Of a DNA stretch of 64,000 nt, positions 12,650 to 22,842 are shown piece by piece. Origin of the DNA: Calliopum simillimum. Taxonomy: Eukaryota; Arthropoda; Insecta; Diptera; Lauxaniidae. The translations under genes and the position numbers were made by a program. The stretch lies in NCBI GenBank assembly GCA_951812925.1, contig OX638370.1, forward strand, positions 24,047,964-24,111,963, read 5' to 3'. The notes under the pieces were generated by a model that was given only the letters and a program-made list of their open reading frames with translations, made no database searches and was not told the origin of the DNA. How positions within the stretch are numbered: position 1 is the stretch's first letter; each line of letters opens with the position of its first letter.

Positions 12650-12865
12650 AGGTGTCGAAGGCACAAAAATCACGCAGTTTTCTGTTATATAAGCTAGGGT
12701 AAAAGTTATGTCATAATGTGAATATGTAATAAATAATATTAGAATCGCCCAGTAGTCAAAGTTAAACCACAAATGTATTAAATCATTTTGGTACTTTTTG
12801 TACACTTTTAGTACTTTTTTCGTTGCTATTTGGTGCGAAATAAAAAAGCTCATTCATCATCCCTT
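12650..12865 (-). repeat. Interspersed repeat family B, partial copy
   Basis: Reverse-orientation match to the 1480-1655 part of family B (complement of the GATAAATGAGCTTTTTTATTT block and of the CAAATAGCAACGAAAAAAGTACTAAAA block). Confidence 0.5.
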
Positions 12866-13059
12866 TTTTTTCTTCAAGAGAGAATATAGTATTTGAGAGA
12901 AAGAGTTATTTTATCATTAATGCCAACTTGGTGTTTTTTACCCCGAACTTGGAGCTATTGGACTTTTATCGATATTTAAGATATTTTCGACACTTTTGAA
13001 CTTTTAACGATTTTTTCGATATACATATTTCAATGTTTTTCAATGCTTCGGGAACTTTA
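12866..13059. repeat. TTTTCGAYACTTTTGAACTTTTA short-period repeat
   Basis: Variants of TTTCGATA and CTTTTGAACTTTTAACGAT recur here, at 13500-13560 and in the inverted array at 19940-20400. This is a degenerate minisatellite. Confidence 0.4.
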
Positions 13060-13480
13060 TAGATGCTAGAATCACCCAATGGTCAAAATTTTACCACAAA
13101 TGTATTAAATAATTTTGGTACTTTTTGGACAGTTTAAGTACTTTTTTTGCTATTTGATACAATTTAGAAAAGCTCATTTATCATCCCTGGTACAATGTTG
13201 AATGTGAAACGAAAAGAAAACAAAAAACACGAAGTCAGTGTCAGTCAGGTTTTTCTCTTTCCCTTTGTGCTGTATCTTCGTTTCAGTTCTGTGTGACCGC
13301 GTATTTGTCGATGTTAATATGAAAAATTTGCATTTAATTTTACCTGGCTTAATGGCAAAATATTAAAATAATTTTAACTTTGCGCACATTTACAGAAATA
13401 CTTTTCTAATGGTGTATAATTCAAAGTCGAGCTCCATTTCTAGCATTGTGAAAAAGGTAGGACAAATTTATCTTTTGCGT
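13060..13480 (-). repeat. Interspersed repeat family B, copy 2
   Basis: Longest reverse match to 1239-1655. Both contain the block around GCACATTTACAGAAATAC / GTATTTTTGTGCAAATGTGC and the GATACAGCACAAAG complement. Parts of the ends have drifted. Confidence 0.6.
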
Positions 13481-14500
13481 ATTAACACATAAGTAGATTT
13501 TAGGTATTTTCGGTACTTTTGAACTTTTATCGATTTCTTCGATATATTTCAATGCTTTAGGAGTTTTGTAGATATTTAAGGTGCTTTTCTATGTATACAT
13601 GGGCATTTCCGTGATGACGCACGTAACAGTCGTACGTTTGAAACGTTAAGAAAAACAAAGAAAACAACGAAAATTATTTTTCTTTTTTGGTTTTTTGTAC
13701 ACCAACAAATTGCACCTGGCGGGGTCTAAAATGTACCTCTGAGGAGTTTTAGGGTTAAAACTGATTTTCTTACTATTTAAAAAAAAAAAAAAATTCTTGG
13801 ATCACCCTAACGTCTTAGAGAAAACATTTCAATGGCATAGTTTTAGATCATTGTATGAGCTTTCAGATAATGTATAGGTATGGTTAATAGGATTTAACAG
13901 AATTTCGCAAGGTTCTGGACCTTTAATTCGATATTTTAATTTTTTTCCTAATTTTTGACTTTTGCAGCCATTTTAGTATGAAAAAGATCTTATTAAAATA
14001 TACTTTTATAATTTTTTTTAAGTCCCCGTTAAATTTCCTACTTAACACAATTCAGCCGAATGGGTCTTAAAAATAATAACAGAATAATCTTTTTCATATG
14101 TTCACAAATGTTGATTAATTGCGCCAATATTTAAGAGAATAGTGAAAAATTAACCAATATTTGAATAGAATAACTGGTGTCTACATATGTGAACATTACA
14201 AATAAATGGACTCTAACTCTAATCGAAGATTTGATGTGTTCCAAAATATTCAAACGACATAAAACTTCGGATAGATTTAAATCGTACTCAAGAGCATGGA
14301 CAAAAATTAAAGAACGTTTAAAAATATTTATATTTTTTCTAAATGTTTTTTAAAATGATAAGTTCAATATTGTATTGGATTAAGTTATATATTAAAAGAA
14401 TTTTTGTATATCTTGAAGGTACATCATTTGAGTAAAAAATAATATATAAAAAATAATAATAATATCGTATCTGCATATTCACCAAATCTTAAATTTCTCA
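13481..14500. other. Unassigned AT-rich DNA upstream of the peptide cluster
   Basis: No gene recognised. A segment at 13725-13775 (GGGTTAAAACTGATTTTCTTACTA) resembles one at about 5285-5310, pointing to another old dispersed repeat. Confidence 0.3.
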
Positions 14501-14540
14501 CCACTGCATCCATCATGATGTTTTAGTTTCCGACCGCTTT

Positions 14541-14906
14541 TCACCACTTTTTACTAAAAGTGAAACCACCACCATAACTGGGATCACCACCATGATCGAA
14601 ATTTTTACTCGCCCTTGCATAAGCATCCAGACGGCCACTACCATCATCGGCAGACCAAAGATTGTGATTGTATTGCACAGAGCCAGTGGTGCCGGAACTG
14701 TCACGATTAATGTCTACGCCAAGGGTACCTCCCTCCGAAGAACGTGCCTCACGCTCATGCTCTGGCGCATCAGCTGCTGCATAAGCAATCAATTGTTTCT
14801 CATTTTCATATCCATCCAGTTGCTCATACGGTATTGGTGTCGCAGCAGCAAAGGATACCGCAACAATCAGTAGTGTCACAAGTAGTAGCGAATTTTTCAC
14901 AAGCAT
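14541..14906 (-). CDS. Attacin/edin-like glycine-rich secreted peptide precursor, cluster member 1
   Basis: Predicted 121-aa prepropeptide. Residues 1-22 form a hydrophobic signal peptide (core LLLVTLLIVAVSFAAA); residues 23-55 are an acidic propeptide ending REAR, a furin-like RxxR site. Residues 56-121 are a 66-aa mature peptide with the family landmarks YNHNLWSADDGSGRLDAYA, ASKNFDHGG and YGGGFTFSKKW. By analogy with attacins and related fly peptides it is probably an inducible antimicrobial peptide secreted into haemolymph; activity is inferred only. It is a divergent paralogue: REAR instead of RVAR, DGSGR instead of NGNSR, and a C-terminal KKW instead of HRF. The start is supported by a TATA box 105-111 bp upstream. 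There is no intron. Confidence 0.85.
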   Translation of the reverse strand: MLVKNSLLLVTLLIVAVSFAAATPIPYEQLDGYENEKQLIAYAAADAPEHEREARSSEGGTLGVDINRDSSGTTGSVQYNHNLWSADDGSGRLDAYARASKNFDHGGDPSYGGGFTFSKKW

Positions 14907-15010
14907 TTTGTTTTTTGTGGTATAAATATTTTTCGAGATTAAAAAATTAAATGTAAGTACAGCGTGAAAACTTACGACGTTATGGTGCCAGTTCTATTGA
15001 TCGATGATGC

Positions 15011-15115
15011 TTTTATACCAAAAACATCGAATCTCAAATCACAAAGGATGCTGGGATTTATTACTTATGGCATTGATAAGTGCCGTTCAGCTCTTATCAA
15101 TGAATAGGAAGTACC
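15011..15115 (-). promoter_or_regulatory. Promoter of cluster member 1
   Basis: On the minus strand, TATAAAA is the complement of 15011-15017. Further upstream lie a kappaB-like GGGATTTATT (15053-15062, plus-strand reading), two GATAAG sites in opposite orientations (15075-15080 and 15093-15098), and AGGAAGTACC at 15106-15115, which recurs upstream of several paralogues. The element types match the other members, but the spacing and sequence are looser. Confidence 0.5.
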
Positions 15116-15253
15116 ACAAGTGGTTTTTCGTCGTTATCTGTTGTACTCGTAAGTTGTAAATGAGGCTGTATATATGAAATTTACATCAAATGAAATATTC
15201 ATAGCATTTTTGCGCGATAAAGAAAATCGGTTTACAATTCGTGCTTATAACGT

Positions 15254-16340
15254 AACTAGTAAGGGTGTAAATTTTGGCCTGGCCAAAAAATAAATACCCT
15301 ACACTGCAGTATTTTGAAAATTTTGCTTATATGGGAAGTGCCACGCCCTCTTCTCCGAGTACACCCAGTTTTTGTTCAGAGCTTGCATTTATAGTTTTTA
15401 GTGTCAGAGTGAAATTTAGTTGGATTATCTCAAAAAACTTTTTCAGTATAGCATTTTGAAACTTTTGCTTGTATGAGAGGTGCCACGCCCTCTTGTCCGA
15501 ATTCGCTCAGTTTTTTATCAGAGCTTGCATTTATAGTTTTTAGTGTCAGAGTGAAATTTAGTTGGATTATCTCAAAAAACTTTTTCAGTATAGCATTTTG
15601 AAACTTTTGCTTATATGAGAGGTGCCACGCCCTCTTGTCCGAGTACACCCAGTTTTTGTTCAGAGCTTGCATTTATAGTTTTTAGTGTCAGAGTGAAATT
15701 TAGTTGGATTATCTCAAAAAACTTTTTCAGTATAGCATTTTGAAACTTTTGCTTATATGAGAGGTGCCACGCCCCCTTGTAAGATTTCAACCAATTTTTG
15801 CTGAGAGCTTTCATTTATAATTTTTAGTGTTTGAGTCGAAGTTGGTTCGAATATCTCAAAAAACGCTTTCAGTATAGCGTTTTGAAGCTTTTGCTTGTAT
15901 GGGAGGTGCCACGCCCTCTTGTCCGAATTCACTCAGTTTTTTATCAGAGCTTGCGCTTACAATTCGTAGTACTTATGTGTATTGTGGTTGCATTGTCGTG
16001 AAAAATACTCCTAAAATTGCATTATGAACATAATTTTTGTATGGGCGGTAGGCGTGTCCGTTGACCGATTTTGCTCATTTTCAATCCCCCGAGCTAACTT
16101 TGACGACGGAGGCAGTGTACCAAATTTCATTGAATTATCTTGCTCAGTTTTCCCAAAAAGTGTATTTCAACACACAGCCAGCCAGCCAGCCACCCAGCCA
16201 GACAGACGGACATGGCTATATCGACTCAGGAGGTGACGCTGATCAAGAATATATATACTTTTCTATATCTGCCACGCCTCCTTCTCTGCGTTACAAACGG
16301 AAGGACAAAGTGAATATACCCTGGGTGTAGGGTATAAAAA
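15254..16340 (+). repeat. Interspersed repeat family A, copy 3, with internal ~141-bp tandem expansion
   Basis: It has the same ends as copies 1 and 2 but is about 300-380 bp longer. The extra length comes from tandem units of about 141-144 bp between 15365 and 15780. Each unit carries AGAGCTTGCATTTATAGTTT, then GTTGGATTATCTCAAAAAAC, then GGTGCCACGCCCTCTTGTCC. Three units are nearly identical and flanking ones are more divergent, so the expansion is recent. Open frames over it simply repeat with the units. Confidence 0.65.
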
Positions 16341-16607
16341 TTACCTTTTCCCTTTGATACTTGAATTGTGATCATCAAAACAATAAAAATAAGTTCACAA
16401 TTCTTTTTTCTTTTGTTTTTGTTTTGGCTCGTTGGAAATAGTTTGTACAACGGTCTGCAACCAAGTTCCTTATTTGCTCATGTAGTTCTGTATAGGATCC
16501 CTCCAGGGGTTTATTAACCATCTTCACAATTGGTTCCTATAATACCTCAGGTCCTTTCTAAGCTATTAATCTTAAATATTTCCCAAATTCCACAGTATTA
16601 AAGAAGC

Positions 16608-16825
16608 CACATATGTGGACATAAGTTTTCCAATTCAATTGTTTGCTGATTTTTTGACATTTTTTTTTCAATAATTGGTGCAGTGGAAAGAGAAACATTC
16701 GCTTTCTTTGTTGTTTATTTAATTTTCTGGTTTTTTTCTTTTTTGGTCCATTTTTCTTAACAAAAAGATTTACAAAAACAAAAAAAAAAAAAATACGTAA
16801 TCTACCATTGTCCACATACGTGCAC
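16608..16825. mobile_element. Short element bounded by TGTCCACATATGTGG-like ends
   Basis: The left border has CCACATATGTGGACA and the right border TTGTCCACATACGTGCAC. A second element with TTGTCCAACTATGTGGACA and TTGTCCACATATGTGGACA borders lies at 50737-50885. The interior is AT-rich and noncoding. Probably a small MITE family. Confidence 0.4.
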
Positions 16826-16869
16826 ATTTGAAAATTATTCTTTAAAATATACTTTCGATCTCAAACTGA

Positions 16870-17165
16870 ACCCAAAATGGTCACTAAGACGACCCGGAGA
16901 TAACTCTGGTCATGTCCAAAATATATTTTAGACCTTTCCCAATCGATTGGTGCAATAAAATATTTTTACAAATTCGGGTCCAAAACAGTCACTTAGAGAG
17001 ATTGCAAATACCTCTGGTCATGTCCAAATTATTTTTTCAACCTTTCTCTCATCGATTGGTCCAATAATTTTTATTTTTACAAAAATTTGCCCAAAATGGT
17101 CCGAGTGCCCGGAGCCAGCTCTGGTCATGTCCAAACTATATTCTGGAACTTTCCTCAGCGATTGG
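16870..17165 (+). repeat. Three ~115-bp tandem units (CTCTGGTCATGTCCAAA)
   Basis: Each unit contains an AAAATGGTC or AAAACAGTC box, GGAGATAACTCTGGTCATG or a variant, a TTTCYC run and ATCGATTGGTNCAATAA. Three consecutive degenerate units are visible. No coding potential. Confidence 0.6.
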
Positions 17166-17889
17166 TATACATTTTATTTATATTCTTCACCTGCTCTTCA
17201 TGGGTACAATTGATAACACTTCTGCATTTAAAATTATTAATTTTACTCACTGCAGTTCAAATATCTTCAGGAGTATTGTCGATGACACTGCTGCACTGAC
17301 TTCAGTTTGAAAATATTCGATGACACTACTGCATACAGAGAACAAATTATTTTTGAGTGCGGCATACAATCATATCGGTTAAAATGTACATGATTATGAA
17401 ATGTACTGAAGTAGTGTGCAATAGTGTCACAAAAAACATGAATGCAATCATGCAGATGTCTGGTCTCCATATCCTTTGTAATAAGAAGTCTAATGAAGAG
17501 TAACTGACTTATTCCCAGCCAGCCTAATAACCATGTGTAAAATCTCCAAAACCAGTGGAGTTCAGAGCTTTTATTGCCGCTTGACTGACGGTGTAGAACA
17601 GTAAGGATAAAGCCGAAAGTTTCGAAGAATTATCGAGAAGTCTAAAGGTATTGAATTAGTCGCTGGAATTTATATTGAAAAAGTTGAACATATTTAAAAA
17701 GTATCAAACCGCAGTTAGAAAATCGAATAAAGAAAAAAGTTATCGATATAGTCAATAAAAACTCAAAAGTATGTTCTGTCAAGAAATTTAATTGATTTAA
17801 AGGTATGTATAATACTAAAGTTTACAGTACTACTACTATGAAAGTACTTACTGCCTGCAATCGTAGGTAATGATCGTAGTTTTATAAAA
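17166..17889. other. Unassigned noncoding DNA
   Basis: It contains a loosely repeated GATGACACTRCTGCA phrase (17215-17340) and nothing else recognisable. Confidence 0.3.
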
Positions 17890-18165
17890 TTTAGAATCGC
17901 ACAATGGTCAAAATTTGACCACAAATGTATTTAATAGTTTTGGTACTTTTTGGACACTTAGTACTTTTTTTGCGATTTGGCACAAAATAGAAAAGCTCAT
18001 TTCTCAACCGTGGTACACTGACAAATGTGAAATCCAAGCATAGCAAAGAACACGGACGGTGTTAACTTTGTGCACATCTACACACAAATACCTTTCTAAT
18101 GGTGTCTAATTCAAAGTCGTACTCCATTTCTAACATAGTCAAAAAAGGAGGACAAATTTTTGTCC
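17890..18165 (-). repeat. Interspersed repeat family B, partial copy
   Basis: Reverse match to family B, including the ATGGTCAAAATTTGACCACAAATG block and the AAAATAGAAAAGCTCATTT block. The middle is shortened relative to the copy at 13060. Confidence 0.5.
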
Positions 18166-18295
18166 GGCTAAAGATAAAAAAAATAACTTAAATCTGATTT
18201 TGAATATTGCCTTCTTTATTTTACATTTATTTTTTATGTAAAAAATGTTGAAAAGATTTAACTTTTACAAATTAATATGATCCTCAATAGGTCAA

Positions 18296-18610
18296 TTATT
18301 TTCCTGGGAAACTGTGTGTAAAAGTCAATCCACCCTGAGCGTTGGGTCTGCCATGATGATCAAAATTTTTGCTTGCTCCAGCATATGCATCCAAACGGGA
18401 ATTTCCATCTTTCCACAAATTATGTTCATAGTTGACAGATCCAGTATGACCATTACGATCGCGTACCACTTCCGCTGTTACACTGCCACCTTGTGGCGAA
18501 CGTGCAACACGTAAATGTTGCGACTCCTCAGTTTCCAATGGTGAAGCGGCAGCATAAGCTACGGCAACAATTAGAAGAGTCACAAGTAGACAAAAATTCT
18601 TTGAAAACAT
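18296..18610 (-). CDS. Attacin/edin-like peptide precursor with short propeptide, cluster member 2
   Basis: 104-aa prepropeptide. Residues 1-22 are the signal peptide (MFSKNFCLLV start); residues 23-37 are an unusually short propeptide (SPLETEESQHLRVAR) with the RVAR processing site. Residues 38-104 are a 67-aa mature peptide carrying YEHNLWKDGNSRLDAYA and ASKNFDHHGRPN, ending in SFPGK. The open frame extends 32 codons further up to 18706. However, the TATA box sits at 18697-18704, so that ATG should lie outside the transcript; the ATG at 18610 also matches the family leader. It lacks the Tyr-rich central propeptide of the A and B subtypes. It is probably an antimicrobial effector, inferred from family resemblance. 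Confidence 0.85.
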   Translation of the reverse strand: MFSKNFCLLVTLLIVAVAYAAASPLETEESQHLRVARSPQGGSVTAEVVRDRNGHTGSVNYEHNLWKDGNSRLDAYAGASKNFDHHGRPNAQGGLTFTHSFPGK

Positions 18611-18696
18611 TTTCAGCAAATGAAAAAAGTTAGTTGAAGTATAATTCGTTAAGAAACACTGAACTGAATGATAAATATCAGCTGAATAGCATTGGC

Positions 18697-18926
18697 TTAT
18701 ATACAAAAATTGAGCCGACGTATGGTACTTTTTGTGATATATTTTGTAAATTACATCTGATCAAGGTAGGTGGGTGCTTACCACAAGTCAATAAAATAAA
18801 TTTTAATATGTTCATAGTAAATGGGGTCATCACAATTTGACACTTTGTTTCTTTGAAATTTAATGGGAAGTACCGTAGCTCTTACCACTTACATACGTGC
18901 CTTGGATCAAGACCTGCATAGATAAG
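18697..18926 (-). promoter_or_regulatory. Promoter of cluster member 2
   Basis: TATATAAG is the complement of 18697-18704, 87-94 bp before the ATG. Further out are a kappaB-like GGGGTCATCAC (from 18823), GGGAAGTACC (18865-18874) and GATAAG (18921-18926). The paired kappaB/GATA spacing seen in the other genes is not kept. Confidence 0.45.
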
Positions 18927-19930
18927 GAAATGTTAATATTCAAAAGTCCCCGCGTGTAGATAATGCAAGATTTTAAAAATGCAACAAACACAACTAATGC
19001 ATCATTTAACCCTCCGTTTAGCATTGTGGTCGGTCAGGCCATTTTTAAAATTTTTGTGTGATATTTTTTTTTTTCTGGAAATATTTCGGTAAATGCCGGC
19101 ATAACTGTTTCGAAATCGATGCAGCGAGTTTACTGTATTATATTTTAATGTTGTTACGCGGATCGGTCCGTCAGACCACAACATTAGAATCGATAGTTGT
19201 GTGCTCTATATGACTTTTCATCTTTTTGGTTTCCGCTAAACGATGGGTTGATTTGAAGAAACACTTACCGTTGGTATATAAATCGTAGCGATCTAGATGA
19301 TTTTTCGTCATTTTTTTAGCTTAATATTTATATATTTTCGTTATTCGTAAAAATATTGCTGAAATATTTGGCTGTACCAGTGATATTACTCATAGTTTCT
19401 GTAGACTTTTCCTTAGCAATGCCTCAAGGTGTCACTTTACAGAATAAAGCGGTACGTAAACATATTGGTCGACTGGTTCTGTGAACTATTTCTAATCAGA
19501 ATCTTTCAGCTGCACGAGGTCACCAAAATGTTTGGTTTACTTAAAAGCAAGGCATCTACAAAAAACTTTTATGGGACAAAAACTGCTTAGAATTCTTCAA
19601 TTCTTCTTTAAAATTTGTTTTTTTGTACCGATTCCTGAAATATTTTAAAACAATTCTGAAAAATTCACAAGTATACTTCGGATGATTCTAAGCATTTTAT
19701 GCCTTATACACTTTTTTCGGAAAGTAAAAAAAGCGTTTTCCCGACCGCGCCAATAGAAAAACCTAAAAAGAATCGATTTTTGGAACCAAACATTATCTAG
19801 ACAAAAAAGTTTATAACTTTTTAACGCAAAAATTTCTATATTTTTCAAGCATATTAAGGTTTCCATTTTGTGAAGAAAAAAAAGTTATTAGCAAAAAACC
19901 CCTTTTTTTTGCCAAGATGTGCCTTTCGTA
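18927..19930. other. Noncoding DNA with two possible transposon ends
   Basis: At 19010-19187 CCCTCCGTTTAGCATTGTGG, preceded by TTAA, faces an inverted CCGTCAGACCACAACATTAG. The TTAA-CCC start resembles piggyBac-type MITEs, but the right end is not matched. At 19683-19715, GATTCTAAGCATTTTATGCC with ACTTTTTTCGG matches an end of the repeat at 40471 and 44341. No gene seen. Confidence 0.4.
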
Positions 19931-19934
19931 GGTT

Positions 19935-20400
19935 TTTCAATAATTTTGGCATTTTTACTGATTTCTTTGAGTTTCTCGACACATTTCGATACTTTTGAAT
20001 TTCACCGTTAGTTTAGAGGTATTTCGATAATTTTTGTTACTTTTTGACTTTTACCGATTTCTTCGAAGTTTTTCGATACCTTTGGACTTTCAATGATATT
20101 TTAAATACTTTTTAATACTTTTGGGCTTTTACTGATTTTTTTGATTTTAATTTAAACAGGCTTTTTATCTATGATCGACCCCGAACAAAGTCCCATCTTA
20201 AATTTTTGTCGTAATTTTTGTTTTACCTGTAACTTCTTTCTGCTTGGCGTGGGTTCAAAAATAACGAAAAATATCGGCAGTAGACCAAAAGTATCGGGAA
20301 AAAATCAAAAAAACTTCGAAGAAATCGGTTTACGTCCAAAAGCATCGAAAAACTTCTAATATGTCGGCAAAAATCCAAAAGTATCGAAAAATATCCAAAG
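19935..20400. repeat. Inverted minisatellite arms
   Basis: From about 19935 to 20150 the phrase TTTCGATACTTTTGGACTTTTACCGATTT recurs in variants. From 20270 to 20400 the complementary phrase (GGCAAAAATCCAAAAGTATC and variants) recurs. The block is therefore a palindromic minisatellite. Short frames in it are artefacts of the period. Confidence 0.5.
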
Positions 20401-20414
20401 AATGGAAAGCGCTC

Positions 20415-20530
20415 AATTAGTTTTCCTTGGAATGAAAAAACAAAATGCAAATATCGTTTTAAGAATCATTCTTACTTTTGAAACACCGTCGGTATGAATT
20501 TTTATTTCGACCCTTTTACTGGACACCCCA
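20415..20530 (+). repeat. Short repeat shared with 24905-25020
   Basis: A stretch running from TTTTCCTTGGAATGAAAAAA through AATATCGTTTTAAGAATC to the CTTTTACTGGACA end matches 24905-25020 in the same orientation. Unclassified dispersed repeat. Confidence 0.45.
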
Positions 20531-20689
20531 TCCAATCCAATACATGAGTGAAAAATCTACCCGCATCACTTTACAAGACATCATTCAGTTCAAGTTTCAG
20601 GCTCACTCCCATCCTTTGGTATTTCAAAAAACTGAATTCAAATTAACATTTGCTGAGGTAAAATTAAGCTCAAATTTTTCAATATAAAC

Positions 20690-20945
20690 AACGACAAAAT
20701 ACGCAGTCACACAGAGCTGAAAAGAGGATACAGCACAAAAAGAAAAACAAAATGCCGACTGATACTGACGTCATGTTTTTTGTTTTCTTTGTCATTGTAC
20801 CAGGGATGATAAATGAGCTTTTCTATTTTGTACCAAATAGCGAACGAAAAAAGAACGAAAAAGTACTAAAACTGTCCAAAAAGCACCAAAATTATTTGAA
20901 ACATTTGTGGTCAAATTTTGACCATTGGGCGTTTCTAGTATATTT
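20690..20945 (+). repeat. Interspersed repeat family B, partial copy
   Basis: Forward match to 1390-1655: AGAGGATACAGCACAAAA, GATAAATGAGCTTTTCTATT and AAAGTACTAAAACTGTCCAA. Confidence 0.55.
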
Positions 20946-21232
20946 CGAGTCGGCAGGGGTCGTTTTCCAATATGACAGCTAACCCTGAAGACATGCCATC
21001 TCAGAAAACATCCAGTTTTTAGTCAAAACTGTTCATATTTTCCACTTTAAATAAAAGAAATATTTTTAGTAAACAATTTTAAAAGTGATAAAATAAAGCA
21101 ATCTGCAATTTTTTGCTATAGATTTTTCATATTTTCATTAAGTGTAATAAAGTACGATATGTAGTTGAATAGTGCTCATAACATAATTCAATACTCCATT
21201 AATATATATCAATGTCTGGATTCAAGTTATTT

Positions 21233-21678
21233 TTATCCTTTATTACGCTCCGAATTTCCGTTTGATACTCCATTCCTACCATTTTCTCCTTGGCGTTCAT
21301 TATGATCCTTACTTCCACGATGGTCCGTATTTCCGTGCGATGTGTTACTCCTTCTGTCATATTCTTCACCTTCTTTGGAATGATGCGATTGTGCCTCTAA
21401 TGAAATTTTCTTCTCAGAATGTTCATTTTCTCTGTTATGTTCATTAACTCCATTATGATGATCTAAATCTCTGGGATCATTGTTATTAGCACCGTGTTCG
21501 TTTTCGCGTTTACCAGAACTGGTGTTTTCACGATTGTCTTTGTTATCCTGATTAAACTCCACATCAACGCTTACGTGTTGTCCTGATGAAGAACGTTCTA
21601 CACGATGCGGCATGGTGGCCGCAAAGGATACAAAAATTAAAGCAAAGTTACAAAGAGCTTAAAGTTCTTTGAGAACAT
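21233..21678 (-). pseudogene. Divergent, frame-disrupted cluster member 3 with a polar low-complexity mature region
   Basis: The ATG at 21678 begins a normal family leader (MFSKNFKLFVTLL) but meets a stop after 13 codons. A +1 shift restores the rest of the leader and continues into a 126-codon open frame (from ATG 21613). That frame has the family junction HRVERSSSGQHVSVDVEFNQ, corresponding to HLRVARSPQGGSVxxxVxxD in relatives. The remaining ~100 residues are not the glycine-rich domain but an Asn/Glu/His/Arg/Ser/Lys/Asp/Gly-rich disordered tract (NTSSGKRENEHGANNND and similar), almost without aromatics. The long tract stays open, and the TATA-to-ATG distance (about 98 bp from 21678) is typical of the family. 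The frame break may therefore be recent, an assembly error, or bypassed by using ATG 21613 without a signal peptide. Function unknown. Confidence 0.6.
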
Positions 21679-21766
21679 TTTTGCAATTAAAAAATTGTCA
21701 AAACTTTAATAGAGTTTGAAGTTATGTATCACAAAACGAAATGATACAATTTAGAGTGATCGCATG

Positions 21767-21837
21767 TATTTATATGTGCCATATGCAGGCATATAGTTCA
21801 GTCCAAATGGATATAAAATTCTGAAATATCTGATAAG
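21767..21837 (-). promoter_or_regulatory. Promoter of cluster member 3
   Basis: CATATAAATA is the complement of 21767-21776, about 90-98 bp from the ATG at 21678 as in the intact paralogues. A GATAAG-bearing stretch lies at 21832-21837. No clear kappaB-like TGGGATTCAC is seen. Confidence 0.4.
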
Positions 21838-21927
21838 TTTAGCCCGGATTATATTACAGAAAATATAATTTTTATATATTTAGTAGATTTTAACAATTCT
21901 CATCGATCTGCCTTGGATATCTTTTAC

Positions 21928-22145
21928 AGCCTTATCATGTATGACGAACGAATAAAGTGACTGATTTTCACTCATTAATATCAAACTTATTAAAACTTTT
22001 TATTAAGAAGTTACTATAACCTAAGCGTTCATTTTAGTTCAAAGAATAAAGTTTGTAAGCATAAACTTCAAATCATCTTTTAACTTGGAGGATATAAGCA
22101 GTTGAAAATCAGTAAAACGATTCGTTCGTCATACATGATAAGGCT
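21928..22145. mobile_element. MITE with 26-bp perfect inverted ends
   Basis: AGCCTTATCATGTATGACGA... at 21928-21953 is the exact inverse of 22120-22145. The 218-bp interior is AT-rich and noncoding. Such ends define a non-autonomous DNA transposon; superfamily not determined. Confidence 0.65.
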
Positions 22146-22840
22146 ATTAATCAATAAATTTTTTCGTAAGAATATTTAAGGTATATATAAATTTTTGTTG
22201 CATACGATTCTCTACTATAAACTTTTTATTCCATTTTTAGTACGACCCATGATTCAAGAGTTATCGCAGCTTAAAAAATTAGTTGTATGGTAATTATTTC
22301 TGAGAAAAAATCTTTGTTTTTCGGCACCCATGTTTTCTATATAATTTTTGCCACAGGCTGGTGCGATAGAGACTTCAGACTTTTGTTGAAGGCTTGTGTT
22401 AATTTTCAGATTTATCAGAATTTTTGCAAGGTTTGTGTTTGTTCCGATTTGACTGAATTTATTGTGCAGAGATCGAAGTCATTGATAGTAGGTAATAGTG
22501 ATTATTGCCAACGATTTTACGCTTGCTTGGCACTAATTGCGACACTCAACTGTTTCTGAATACTTAGTTGCTTTATTGCTGCACGAAAACCACAGTCTAT
22601 AGTATTGAGTTATTATGAGTTATTAAAGCAAAGTAATTAAATTAATTGAAATATGCAGTTTCCCCACTATTTATTAAAAAAAAATCGGCTTTTCAAATTT
22701 TCTACACCTTTTCTAAGCAAATGTGGAATTTAAGTAGAATTTTGGAAGCAATTGTAAAATTCAAGCCTAATTCAAGATTTCTTTAAAATAATTATTATCA
22801 TATGTTATGGAAAAATGCGATTGTATGAAAGAAAAACTAT
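22146..22840. other. Unassigned noncoding DNA
   Basis: A 90-codon open frame at 22287-22559 is Cys/Phe/Leu-rich and unlike any family I know. There is no promoter or signal evidence, so I do not call it a gene. Confidence 0.3.
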
Positions 22841-22842
22841 AA

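Noticed and set aside
15430..15814. Repeated FQNAILKKFFEIIQLNFTLT-type protein frames
   Set aside because: Product of the ~141-bp tandem expansion in repeat family A. The period is a multiple of three in places, so frames stay open.
18611..18706. 32-codon upstream extension of member 2
   Set aside because: The extension covers the TATA box (18697-18704) and the likely transcription start, and the internal ATG matches the family leader.
22287..22559. 90-codon open frame with several cysteines
   Set aside because: No leader, promoter or recognisable motif. Cysteine spacing is irregular and the flanks are transposon debris.
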